From NCBI RefSeq assembly GCF_000003815.2, contig NC_049980.1, forward strand, positions 20,347,916 to 20,411,915: DNA of 64,000 nucleotides. The letters are read 5' to 3'. The position numbers were made by a program, and so were the translations under genes. Shown here piece by piece: positions 11,265-23,701 of the stretch (the stretch's first letter is position 1; every line of letters starts with the position of its first letter). The stretch is from Branchiostoma floridae (lineage: Eukaryota > Chordata > Leptocardii > Amphioxiformes > Branchiostomatidae). The notes beneath the pieces were generated by a model. It was given only the letters and a program-made list of their open reading frames with translations. It did not search any database and was not told the DNA's origin.

Positions 11265-12933
11265 GTGAAACCGTCTTTCACATTTCCCAACATGTGATTA
11301 GAGATGACCGTCCCAAAACATGGGATTCGGCCGCGAATGGAAAAGGGAGACGTTAAATGGGCCACCAACTTCTTCCTGGCGAACTCCTTATTTCGTAAAC
11401 AATGCGTTAGGTCTTGATCCACTGTATTGAAGTTGAGGACTGTACGCAGTGTATGGTGGTGTTATATACATGTACTTATATGACTATGAAAAGCGCACCA
11501 TAGAACGCGTACGACGTATCGCACCTGGTTAAATTCCTCTATTAGATAAAGCACGGAGGTTAGAGACTACAATTATCTAGAATTTGGTTTGATAACAGTG
11601 AAACATTATTGGAGCATAGCTTGGATTACCTTGAACAGCGGCCACATGCCAAAGTAGCAACGTTAGTAAATGAAATATGCTATCAATTTACATTCCTTGC
11701 CAGAATCACGCCATCTTGGCTTCAGAAGTAGTAGTTCTTCGAATCCCTGATCCAGTATCGCCGCCTTGGGTCAACTACTCCACAGACAGGCGACACTTTC
11801 CTAATGCGCCGTCGCTGGCTCATGTTTGCGTGTGACTCTCCAGACTGGCCCAGGTTAAGCAAGGGTCACCAGATAAGTAGCCACGGATCAGTCATGGGCC
11901 AGTTAAGATCAGAGAAAAAAGGTTTGTTCACGAGAACCTTGGGCCAGTTTTCTACAGAAACCACATCCAACCGTACATTTTCATATTTTGATTCCCAGTT
12001 TCTTTCTCCATTTTAATATTTATATCGCGCCAACTCTTTCATCTTTGCGAACCCATCTTTGTCCTGAGGTCACCCTGCCGTTACCCACTCGAACTACCGG
12101 GTCTTTCGGCCCCTTTCAGACGACGTCTGAGTGAACATTTGGAGAGTCAAGTGCTCGCCACACCGGGGTCGAGAGCTACTCGTTGCCAGGAGCGACCTTG
12201 GAACGAGACGCCCATTGCCTGCTTCTGACCCTGACGGAAACTTTGATCTTACATATGATTGACAGCATGTTATCAAGGTCACGATTTCTTCCCTTATGTT
12301 TTCTTGACTAATTACTGCACCCTTCATGTGCATGATTAGTTGTCGGATGGGGGATTAAAGACTAGTGATAGTTATCAACTTTCTGTTGAAGGGTCTTGCA
12401 GCAATCTCCAAGCAGATGCGGGGGTCCTATTGTTTTGCTCTTCTCTTGTCTGTCGTTTTCTGAATCTCGCTAGTGGAAAACAAATGTATGCTATCTATTC
12501 CTTGCGTACCACCATGTTCTCTTGATACTGAATTTGTTACGCTGTTTCGCGTTAGTGGTTTTGGCAGGTGTATGCCCCAAGATCGCTGGTAGGTTATTTA
12601 TCTTCAAGATTTAAGACGACGTATTTTTTTCTCTTCAAATTTCCGGCCATTTTCGCACATCCCACCCCTCCGACGTCAATGATACCCCTAAACGGTATAG
12701 CACACTTCTGTTATCATGAAATGCTATACGGAACTATTGGTACTTTGTACGTTGAGCTAAGCCTTCCGCCGTCCCTGGTAGACCCTTATTTGCCCTTTAT
12801 CTGCCACAGTAGCTGGAAGTGGCCACTGTTTCCGTAGCCACTAACACGTTTAGATTACAAACAGGTTGTTTTTCAGGTACTTCAGGCGACAGAATGACGT
12901 CAGGAATACGAAATGCACGATATCACCTTCCAC

Positions 12934-12946
12934 TTTCCCGCCAAAA
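12934..12946 (+). promoter_or_regulatory. E2F-type 13-mer with nearby CACGTG
   Basis: Reads TTTCCCGCCAAAA, with a CACGTG E-box 23 bases downstream (12969-12974). No transcript start is evident beside it. Confidence 0.4.
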
Positions 12947-15900
12947 CCACCTGTTCGCCTCCCACCGCCACGTGAACATGTCGTGATCGTCAAACCAACA
13001 CTGGCCTGAATTGAAAACTCAATTGTTCTAACCAATCAAATGGAAGGAGGGAACAGCAACCAACAAGCTAGAGCTCTATCGTCATTATTTTCCACCTTAT
13101 CTATGCTTGACGACAGCTACCTGTAAACACTTTGCCAACGGTCATGTGCGGCAAGCGCGAATATGATGATGTAGTCACTTAGCTCTAGTAAATTAGTCAT
13201 ATTCGTGACTGGAAAAGTCCTCACCATCAAGGTGATGATATATCAAATCATATAACAACTTTGAAGGCACGGAAAGTCTGTATGAAGCCGACTTCTGTCA
13301 AGTTGTTTAAATTTTTAATCATTGACGACTTCTGTACTTGTGAGGCCATTCAATCACTATGACCTTGGCACTACAGTAAAATGCTGGAGAAATACCTGTT
13401 ATTGCCTTCTATACAAACAACGATGGTACCAAACACGTGTTTGTAATATCATACATCCAGAGAAACACTTCAGAAATGCGTACATCCGTCCCCGGGTTCT
13501 ATCCGGGTCACCCATATTTATAGTTTCCGTACCCTGGGTTACTGATTCGGCTTAGAAGGATTGCGATAAAAACTGCACACAAATGATATGTTTGTCCACA
13601 TATATTACGTCCAAGGCATTATCATAGAGACAATTAGTTTTGTTAGGTCTTTCATATACGTTATGTGTATATGTGTGTGGTAGTGGGTAAATACTTACTA
13701 ATAGTAATCACCCTTTCCATGCATCCGGCCAGTAATCGCTTCCGAACATATTCTATAAGATTAATTCAAATCAGGAAACCTTAAGATCTACAGGAGACGG
13801 GAAAGAGACTTCCTGTAAGTAGTCACACTACCCCTAAATTTCTCAGAAATGAACTCGTGCCCACATCTAACAAAGTGCCAAGTCGTCTTGACTCTGTGCC
13901 ATTTGTAAGACCGTTGGTATGCAAGTCAGTGTCAGGGGAAACCTGGAGATGACTTGTGAACACAGTCAGCAGTAAAGCTTGACCCGGAAGTGTGCCTGTT
14001 GTTGCTCTGTAGAGCCAACAAACTCCTCGGGTGGGCGGGGCAGTACTAAATCCGCATAGCCAGGCAATTACCGGGATCTACCATTACTTGTCTACTTGGT
14101 AGTAATATTTTGCAGTACAACCACTCGAACGAAGAAAACTGAAAAAAGAACAAAGAAAAGATCGATCAGAAAACGATTCCTCACCCCAACATCTGCTTGA
14201 AAATGAATATATTTTGCCTTTATAATACAATGTAGTTTGGCTTATTCTGGGAGTTTTCACTTACTAATACTCAAATCGTCGAAATTGTCGAAGTCCAGCA
14301 CAGCATTTCTTGTGGGATACACCAATGATGATTTGGGGCGCGGGAAAACCTAGGGTCTTTTTATAATACTTGACCCTACATCTGCTTTGAGGTTTATAGA
14401 CTCGGAAAGCAAGTTTTTAGTTCTGAAGACCGGAATATTATCTGCTATCATAGAGGGTGGCTGGTGTGTCGTGGTGGTGATGGCTTGGTCACACGCATGC
14501 AGCATTACATTGTCTGATTCTGTGAGTTGAAAGGAAAGAAGGGTATGCCGAAAGTGTGTGGGCGGTGGAATGTGGCGGTTTCGGGCGAGGCAGGAAGTTC
14601 AGGCGTGAGGAGCGCGTCCCCTGCGATTTGAACCTGTCAGAAATCTGTCAATAAATCCTTCTCTAAACAAGGACATCCAAGCAGATGAAGGGAAGTCGTG
14701 GGTAATGGTTGACTTACATTCTTTGCAGGCTTTCTTCCCAAGCACAGCCAGCGAAACAGATTAGGGGGTGTGTCAGTCACCCAGTTTTGCGACCACGCCT
14801 ACCTGCCGTCCCTGGCTTACATGTTGAAATTGCTTTCGGGTATGGTTTAAAAAATACTTTTAGCATACCTCAGCTGAATCTAATTATGAAATCATGATCA
14901 AGATATATTGTATCTTTTCATGTTGATTTCTATTCATGTTGTTGTCTTTCCTGAACCGCACGAGTGCACACCGAACTTGCAGTCGGACAAGTTCGTTATA
15001 ACCACCGAAGATTGTTCGTTGTGTATGGTTGGCATAACAGACGACAAGGTATGCAAGATAACGATGTGAACGACAGAAAATTACGCCCAAGACTGCTATC
15101 GTGTACAAGTGTTCTTCCAGTTGAAGTGTGGCTTCGTGTAACTCTTTCCGCTTTTCCTGGAAGCGTTTGCTCTAATTTCCGACCAATGTGATTAGCACTT
15201 GGCACCGCGGCACTGTTGGCACTCCTTCGGGCCAAGAAGAGACATCTCCTATATAGTAGACTGGAACAGCGGCTGACCTTCAACTTCCGTAGACTCGCAG
15301 TTGTCCTTTTGGTCTTGAAAATCAGATAAACGTTCCGAACTGACACATAACATGTGAGCATGCCTCATTTTCGGGCCGAATTGGTCAATGACAGCATATT
15401 AAAGAGTAAGATGTGTTTATTACCCTCGCCAGAAAGTTATATTTTCAGCATTAAGTTGTCATAGTGGAGTGACTGTGTTTGCGGGCGATCATGTCATGAT
15501 TTGTGTTACGTAAATTACTGCTGGAGAGATTGAGTATCAGGAAGGTCAAAAAAGGAGAATTGAGTTAGTCCGTCACTTATAAGACTAGTTACTCTTCAAG
15601 CAGAGGTTCGGCTCCAACAGTTGTTCACGAGAAAAAATTCACGCTTCTAACGTCACTATTTTTTTCATGGTGGTATTCCTTATTTCACAATCTACTCGAA
15701 ACGAACATGTGAAAATTCTGCTCACTGCTCACCCCGTTGTTAATATTGACCGGAAAATCCCCCTGGAGGCCATTCTGATGACGTCACTCAGGTGTTTCCA
15801 GGTGAGTTGGTGAGAGGTCAGTCACTGGGCCGTGTATCCTGGCAAGGCATTCCTGGCGTACCTTCGGCTTTTAGATAATCTACTCTTCTCGAACTGGCAG

Positions 15901-16639
15901 AGAAGCCTACTGATCCTATCTCAGGAGCACAGGTGTTTGTGGCACTCGCCGGTGTGCATTCAACTATCGGTGTGAATTCCATAGAAGCGAAAATTGGCCT
16001 CCCAAAACTCTCAGTGATCTCGCTGGTCTTCCAGTGATATCTCAATGTTCTTCCAATGATCGTTCACTGTCCCTTCACTGACCTCCAATGTCTTCCAATA
16101 TCTCTTGATGATTTTGTTCCAATTATCTCATCGACCAATGACTGTTGGTCGCTCATTGGTTTGTCTAAACACATGATTATAACATAAACATTCATAAGTC
16201 AAAGTCTTTTGTGTTGAACCAACCAGCATGGCGAATGTAACGTCACGTGTAAACACCCTTAAACAGTTATTTCAAATTTGTATCTTGATTCCTGTGCTAT
16301 CTCCCAAAGTACACAGTGTAAGGTTTGACCGTGGTCTTTTTGGTCAGGAGTGTATCGATGGATTTTCTGCATGATCCTTTGCTTATGATTATGAGTCTTC
16401 TATCAAAGCTTTTCATTTTGGGGTGTAAACTGCTACAAACTCTTGTCAAAAACTCCAGCCGACCCGAACGGCCGTCTGGGTTTCACCTTACAACCTGTCT
16501 GTCCTGAGCAGGCACTGAGAAAGGAGACGGAATTCCCCTGTTTTTACAGTAATTATGGGGAATGTTGCAGGTATTTTAGAAAGTTGTGTTTTGCATAGTT
16601 GGGTGCCGTGTGGTTTCCTGATCAATACAAAGGTAGGAT

Positions 16640-16685
16640 AGAATAGACAGATAGATAGATGGATGGATGAATGAATAAATGAATG
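16640..16685. repeat. GATA/GATG/GAAT simple repeat
   Basis: Degenerate tetranucleotide tract (GATAGATGGATGGATGAATG and similar). It creates a Ser/Ile/Tyr-rich minus-strand open frame that is not a gene. Confidence 0.85.
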
Positions 16686-19600
16686 ACCTCATGAATGAAC
16701 AGATGATCAAAGAAAATAACAGAACCAAACTAAAAAAAAGGTAAAAAAAGAAGGATAAAGGAAGACATTGTAAATTCAAACAACAAAAGAAATAGATAGA
16801 AATAGCAGTTTTCTGACATGATGGCAAAGTTACAGATGTAAACATGATATAAACGAAGCAGCAAAGATACGATAAAGCCAGTGCAAGAACATCTGCGACA
16901 AGCATCTCCAGGGCGCACAGTGCTACACGAGTATACATATCAACAATGAACATCAACAGCGGACCAAGAATGTTTAGGACATGTCAGGAATGTGGAGAAA
17001 TGACTGACGGTTTTAATATACAGAGGAAACGGAGTGTGCTGTTCAACAGTTGCTGTTCTACAGAGCACTGTACAGTGTACATGGTTCCTTTTGTCAACTG
17101 GACCCACGGCTTTCTGTTTGTACTGGGTGTTTTCTTCCGGTGATTCACATTTAGTACAAAGTGAGTAACACGAAGCTGGGTTAGAATCACCGACAATAAC
17201 AGACATGCCGAACCCTCCTCCGAAGTTACAGAGAAGACTTCCGACACCTTACAGATCCTTACACGAACTTTACACAATACTGTACATATGTTGTCAATCA
17301 AATCCCCCACAATCAAATCCCCCACACCCCTGTTGGCACTGCCCTATCGTCCCATTGAACTTCTGACCAGTATGGCGTAGCCTCGTCTCCGAAGGCCCTC
17401 AACCTCAACATCGGGATATGGTTTTACTGTCAAATCCCGATTTCGCACATCCTGCTCAGAACAGCTGATGAGCAACAGATGAGAGGTACGGGGGTATGCG
17501 AGTAGCAGTTGAAACATTAGGCTTTGTAGAGACTAGAGGGTTCATTGACCTTGCACACTTCAGAGCAAATACACTGGCTTCACGCCCTGAAGTTCTGCCA
17601 ATCAATTTTGTCCCCAGCTGACCCCATTGGGACGTCAGACTCATGCCTGACGTATTTCCGCAACAGCAGGTGCTCCCAATAACTCAAGACACAAATTCCT
17701 TCCTCGGCAAGTCATTTCCCCGTCCCAAAAAGCAATGTAAATCAAAGGTCTCAATTAGATTTGTCGAGATCTAGAGAAGCAATTTATTTCGACTCAATCT
17801 TCATGGCCATCGCTATCTTGCAATGAATCATTTCCTTTCCGGGAGGTTAATATTATCGTGCCGCACGGGCGTTTATGACGGTAGAAAGTCTACAGACTCA
17901 CTTCCATGTTTGTCAAGCCCCTCTGAGATCACGATACAAAATCTGTCTTAAATCATTAAGTTAGTAATAACATGGGAAGTTTAGTCACAATTCTTCAATA
18001 ATGTTGAAGGAAGCGTATTTCTTTCTTGTGGTCTGCCAGATCTACTCATCTGCCATATGTCTTCTGGTGATAGACTTATGTAGTATCTGTCTTCTCTGGG
18101 TTCCTCGGTAGTCGCAAGTTCTGTCTTTTCTAGCTTCAAGCAAATGATACTATGTCACCAAATATCTTAAGTAGAAATAGATTTAAACTAGACCCTATTT
18201 CTCTTTTGATTTATCTATAGTTCCCATTTTCCTTCTCTTATACAATTATGTATACTACTACTTTACTTTGTCAGCAATTAGCATGAACTTACAATAAAGA
18301 TTATTATTATGTCCAGTCTTGGCCACTAGATACAAAGCTCCATATGTCGAATGTGAAGGGTACATGATGGCGCAATGGCGGGGATGCGCCATGCGCAATG
18401 GCGGGGAGGACTTAAATCGAAGTCATTGTCAATGACAGGAAAGTGATCATGAGATACGTAACAGGACTATCGCGTAATTGCTAGTTGCATAGAAATTAGA
18501 AATAGCTTAGTTTACCAGACGATTGATTAGATTCTGGATAGCATAGATGTAGTTCGCCCAGTGCCATTGTTATTGCACTGCCAAAAAGCTGCAATAACTG
18601 TTTCCTCTTATTCGCCCCCTCATTTCCTCAAACTGTTTCCTTTTGACGACTTTAATACTCTTTCAGACAACTTGAAAATGTTTTTTCCATATCCCACATT
18701 CTTCGATTTATGTAAAAAGTCAGTTATTTGTATACAACCAGTGTCTGCTTCAAAGACTGTTTTCTTTGAGATCCTGCTACATTGTTTCCCGTGATAATCC
18801 TTGTTGTCGTTATGTGTAACCTGTTGACGTAGCTATAGAATGTAGGTACAAGTCCTTATTGTTCACATTTCTGTGACATCTACCATGAGTAACACGTTGA
18901 CGGTGTCAATTGTTAACCGATTTAACCTAAGTTGCCTAGGTTGATAACACAATAACTTATCTATAAATGATACCCTACAACAGAAACTCTGTCCTTTATC
19001 CAGCAAACACCGCCGCACCGGGATTCTGCGAGGTTAATGCAGTTTCTTAGAAGTCACTTTGCTCATCTCTATAAGAAAGCTAAGTTACAAAAGCCGCCTT
19101 AACGCCGGAGAAAAACAAAGCTACGAGTACAGAGTGTTTTGTTTTGGGATGACTGAAGGGTTGACCGTTTCCGCAGGTGGGCAGTCCAGTTCCGCCATGA
19201 CCACCTTCTTGACGCCTTCTTGTGGAAATTAATCTTCTTACACCGGCTCTCCGCTCTCTGGAAGAAACTCATAACCGGAAGTTGACTCGATCTCCAGTCG
19301 TCTTTTCAGCTCCAGTAATCACAACATGTACAGTGTATTCTGTAGGAGCTGTCATTTTGATCGGGTGCAGGCAACGTTGATTGAGGAAGTTCATTTTTTT
19401 TTACGCAAGTTCGGGCTCGAAACAGTCACCCTTTCCTACGTCCCTGCACATTTCCTCTTTACCAGGGGGTCAATGAACTCTGGACAGAAACTTCAGCAAG
19501 AAAACACAACCCGTATCTCTGTTTGCCTAGTGTTTTGTCTTTAGGAAGTGTTCCTCTTTTGTTTCCACACATCAGAGTGTGACGGACATTATGTAAACAG

Positions 19601-19998
19601 GCATTCGACACTGAAAGACCTGTCAGTGCAGTTACGTTCCTTATTGGCAATGTCACAAAAGTTGACCATACAGAACTGGTATTTAGCTGGGGCATGGTTT
19701 ACAATAGAATACAATAGCAACAGCCAACAATAATCATGTCCGTCACAAGAGAGATGAATTCATCATGAGTTGCAAAAGTTCGCAACCAATTTTCCCAATA
19801 GCGACTTTTGAAAGTCACAATGGTCGTGCGATCTCGCTTTGCACAAAGACGTTACATTACACTGTACATGATATATTGGGAGTATTTGTGGTCCAGCCGT
19901 AAACGTCTTTGACGGAAAATTTTGACCTAGTGGTACATGTAGTACTGTAGGTCACTTTTGTCGACGGTCGGGTCTAAAGGTTGAATATCGGACTTGGT

Positions 19999-20120
19999 AT
20001 CGAAGCAGATGTTGGGGATGGTAAGATCGTTTCTGGCTGCAGAGTTTTTTTCTGACACGCACCCAAGGCAAAACGCGGCAGCCAGAAAACTTCTGCGTCC
20101 CCAACGTCTGCTTGGAGATT
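19999..20120. mobile_element. Foldback element, second type
   Basis: Two inverted arms of about 42 bases: TCGAAGCAGATGTTGGGGAT...CTGGCTGC on the left, and GGCAGCCAG...TCCCCAACGTCTGCTTGGAGA on the right. The terminal CCAAGCAGA word is shared with the Mutator-like family, but the inner sequence differs. No clear target duplication was found. Confidence 0.7.
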
Positions 20121-21316
20121 AACTAATGCTAGTGACAAACTCCATAGAAAGAAACTAAAGCACATAACGTAAATTTGGCGATCATTTTATGTCAGGACAA
20201 AGAATTAGGAAACAAAGTTTTTCTGTCTAACTGATAAATTGAAGGAGTTGGAAAAAAAGGAACAAAAAGTCTCACACTGTGTGACAATGGAAAGGTGCCG
20301 TAAGCGGTAGTAGCGAGTAACAGGTGGGTTTTCACACGGTGATTTCTAGGGGAAAACCCTGATATGGGTATCATGTGCAACTGATAGGTAACGTTATAGA
20401 TTGGGAAGACTTCGTTCCAACAGGCGATTTTTGTCGTATAAGCTATGGTAGAGTGTTCAGTGAATCTGTAACAGAACCGGTCATAGATCCATGACGTCGA
20501 CGTTCATTTCTGGAAAGCTGGATTTTGTACGACACATCCAAGACTGACTCTGGCCCCCAGTCCATGTCACATGCGCAAACATCTGGAACGAACATAGTAT
20601 GAAATTGGTTACGCTTGCTGACCCTTAAAACTTCGTGTACGTATCTTATGTTAGTGTTAATTTTTGACGAGGTTTGTCGAAGCTCTTGGCGCGTTCCTGA
20701 CGCCATCCGATGTTACTGGGTTACCTGGGCTGAGGCGTGGGAGGGGGCGTGTACTTGTTACGACTGATCTGTTTTCAGTGATGTCTGTAAAGTGCAACAT
20801 TGCTTTAACTGTTTGTTTCAAGGCAAGGAGGATAAAAAACGTCGTGTGAGTACATTGTATGTACGTATTAGTGATCAGTACAGTTCACCATGTCAGTCAG
20901 TTAGAAACAACGGGTTTTTCTTTGCACCATGTTACGTAACCCAATTGCCGTGTACTAAGCGGTATCAGCAAGCTTACAAGTCAAGCTAAACGCGGTCCTC
21001 AAATTGTGATTGTCGTGTCGTATGAGTCCAGAGTACAAAGGTCTGTTTTGTGCGCCACGTCGACGCAAACATTTTCGGACGCTGTGTCAACAAACTGATG
21101 TGGCGACCAACGCGAAAGCACACAAACTACAACATTAAACCTGATAAATAGTTTCCTAACAAGATTTACCGAGTAAGCAGAGGTGTGACTCCCTCTCTTA
21201 TCCCACCCTGTTGGTACCCCTTTCATGTCGCCGCCGGTAGACAGGGCGAGTGATTGTGCACGTGTTGCAGAGGTCAGTGAACAACAACACCTAAATTGAC
21301 CCTGCCCCCTTGTTCC

Positions 21317-21329
21317 TTTCCCGCCAAAA
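21317..21329 (+). promoter_or_regulatory. E2F-type 13-mer with nearby CACGTG
   Basis: Reads TTTCCCGCCAAAA, with CACGTG at 21339-21344, the same pairing as at 12934 with closer spacing. Confidence 0.4.
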
Positions 21330-23504
21330 ATCTTCGGTCACGTGAGGGGCAAGACGGTGGGCGTCGTCTAAGTCCTGCTTCTCCATTGGCCAGGCTGAAC
21401 AAAAGAGGACGCAATTCATCAACTACACATAGAGGAGAGGCTTGGAGGCCAATTTATATAGACCTGTATGTATACAAGCAGGTTGTATCACCTCCTTGAT
21501 GTTCTGTAGAGTATATGACGTATTTCTCCGAGTCAAGGCAGGCAGTCAAAAGCAATCATCAGAGAATTGGCAAATATTGAAATAGATAATGAAGCAAATT
21601 TGCTTTGCTTTTCTCCACAGGCCGAGGAGGTGCATCACATATGATATATCAGCCAAGTCAGGATGCGTAATTACATAACAGGAAAGACATAATAATGGTA
21701 TTGCCATTAAATATACATGTCCTTTCCAACTTAAACTTGATTGATAAGTTATAGATCAAAAGTCGAGACAGACATAAAGTTGATAGGAGGACCATACCTA
21801 AATGGGACGACCCCAGACCGACACACACTACTAGTAAACAGCTTGACAAATCTGTAGCTGAAAAGCAGGTAAACACGTTCTACCAAGGAGGTTGAATCTA
21901 CTTATTATGTAACGTTCATCAATCGACACACCGTTATGTTGACTAAGTGATTGAAAACTTCCCGTGCTTATAACTAACGTTATGGTATTTGCCTTACTTC
22001 AAGAGGTGCTACAACGGGTTGTTGTGTGTTTAGTTTACATTCGTGGGGCAGTACCGGGGGCGGTGTTCCTACAACTTCCTGACTCTCCCAGGTTTGACAA
22101 CAATTGAGGGTGAAAAATAATGAGTTGTGATGTTTGCAGTGTCTCTGTGTCCAAGTGAGCGAAATGTACACAATAGGGTGTGGCCGTCACGTCACAACGC
22201 ACACAGACCCTCGGTAGTTCTACCACACAGAGGTCTACCCTGACCCTGTCGCCGTCACCCTGCCCGTACTCTTGCAGTTATCATAATATGTTTATGGTGG
22301 CACCCTTCAGGCAGAGTTCCAGAATTATTACTAAATATACACACACATGATAAAGCATAAGCTATGATTTTACTGTGATATTCTGGGGAAAAAGAGTTTT
22401 GTCTACTACTATAGTACTAGTAATATCTCGTTTGTTCTGACCGGCTGATTATTTATGCAACGCGGCTGGCGCTTTCGACACTATGTAACATGTTTGGCAG
22501 TTCTATGAAAAATGCTGACAGTTGAACCACAAACTGTCAAATACCAAACAGTCAATATTTTTACACGAGCGCTTCCTTTCTCCTTACTGCCTACATATTC
22601 ATGATACTTTTCTCGGTGTGTTTGTCAAACAAACAAAAGTGTAGGCGAATTGTTTTGAATCCGCGTTCCAGTGGTCTGTCGCCCCCTCGTCGCACCTCCA
22701 CGTTACCTTACGTTTTCTTTTTCAAAATAAACAATTTCATTGAAGGTGTTTCTTTTGTCCACCTGTCGTACAGTGTATACGATCAATGAGCTTTAAAGAA
22801 AGCTCCTTGATACGACAGAAAATCAACAGCATTACATCGTGTCGTGAGTGTTTTGTCTCATAGATATCCACTTTCCACTGAAGCAATGGCCGTTGATCGA
22901 CCAAGGCCATAACTTGCAGTTCAAATTACTTTTATTGATAGAGAACTGTGCTTTTGCAATTTTTGTAAGTCTTGTATGCTCGTCTGTCAAATCATATTTT
23001 TCATTTTGGTCAACGATAACTCAACGGTTTCAATCCAAAGGAAAAGAGACCTGTCCAATTTCATCAAGAAGGCTGAATAGAACTTCCTTGCTTTCATAAA
23101 CTACCCTGGACCAAGGAGTAAACGGAAAAAGGTTATTAGCCTTAACTTATCTTCATCTCGCCACTTACTTTTGTTCAGCTGTAACGTACTCCAAACGTGT
23201 CCTCGCTGGTCACAAACACTGAAGTCTTTACACAGAGCTGGTCACACACGGAGAAGAATGAAGTTTGTATTGGTTTAAGTACACTAGAGAGATGCCGACA
23301 GGATAACGACGTTCAAATGTTCTTATCATGTCGTTTTGTCTGGTAGAGAACAAATGGACACCGGACGCTGAGGACAAAGGGAAAGCATAATAGGACACAG
23401 CGTGAATGAAATGTGCGAAGCGAAGTAGGAAGGGATATTTGTATGTGTGTAGGCAAAAGCTCATTGGTGTATGCAAAAACGTTATATAACGTCCTTGATG
23501 TATG

Positions 23505-23545
23505 TATGCATGTGTGTGTGTATGTGTGTGTGTGCGCGCGCTCGC
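23505..23545. repeat. TG microsatellite
   Basis: Interrupted (TG)n tract with TATG and GCGC interruptions. Confidence 0.9.
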
Positions 23546-23670
23546 CGTGTTGTGTTCAGGAAATTACTTCCATACGTTTTTGCAGAGAGGCCAGTGTAGT
23601 TACGTCTGTGCTTTTCTTAACCTCATTGATCTGTGCACTGTTTCTTACTTGTGTGTTTCTTCGGTGAATC

Positions 23671-23701
23671 AAGGAGCTTTTATCACTGATAAAAGCTCCT
23701 T
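23671..23701. repeat. Perfect 31-bp palindrome
   Basis: Arms of 15 bases (AAGGAGCTTTTATCA and its complement) separated by one base. Confidence 0.9.

Noticed and set aside
16576-16956. 126-codon minus-strand frame
   Set aside because: Arises from the GATAGATG/GAATGAAT simple repeat and AT-rich DNA.
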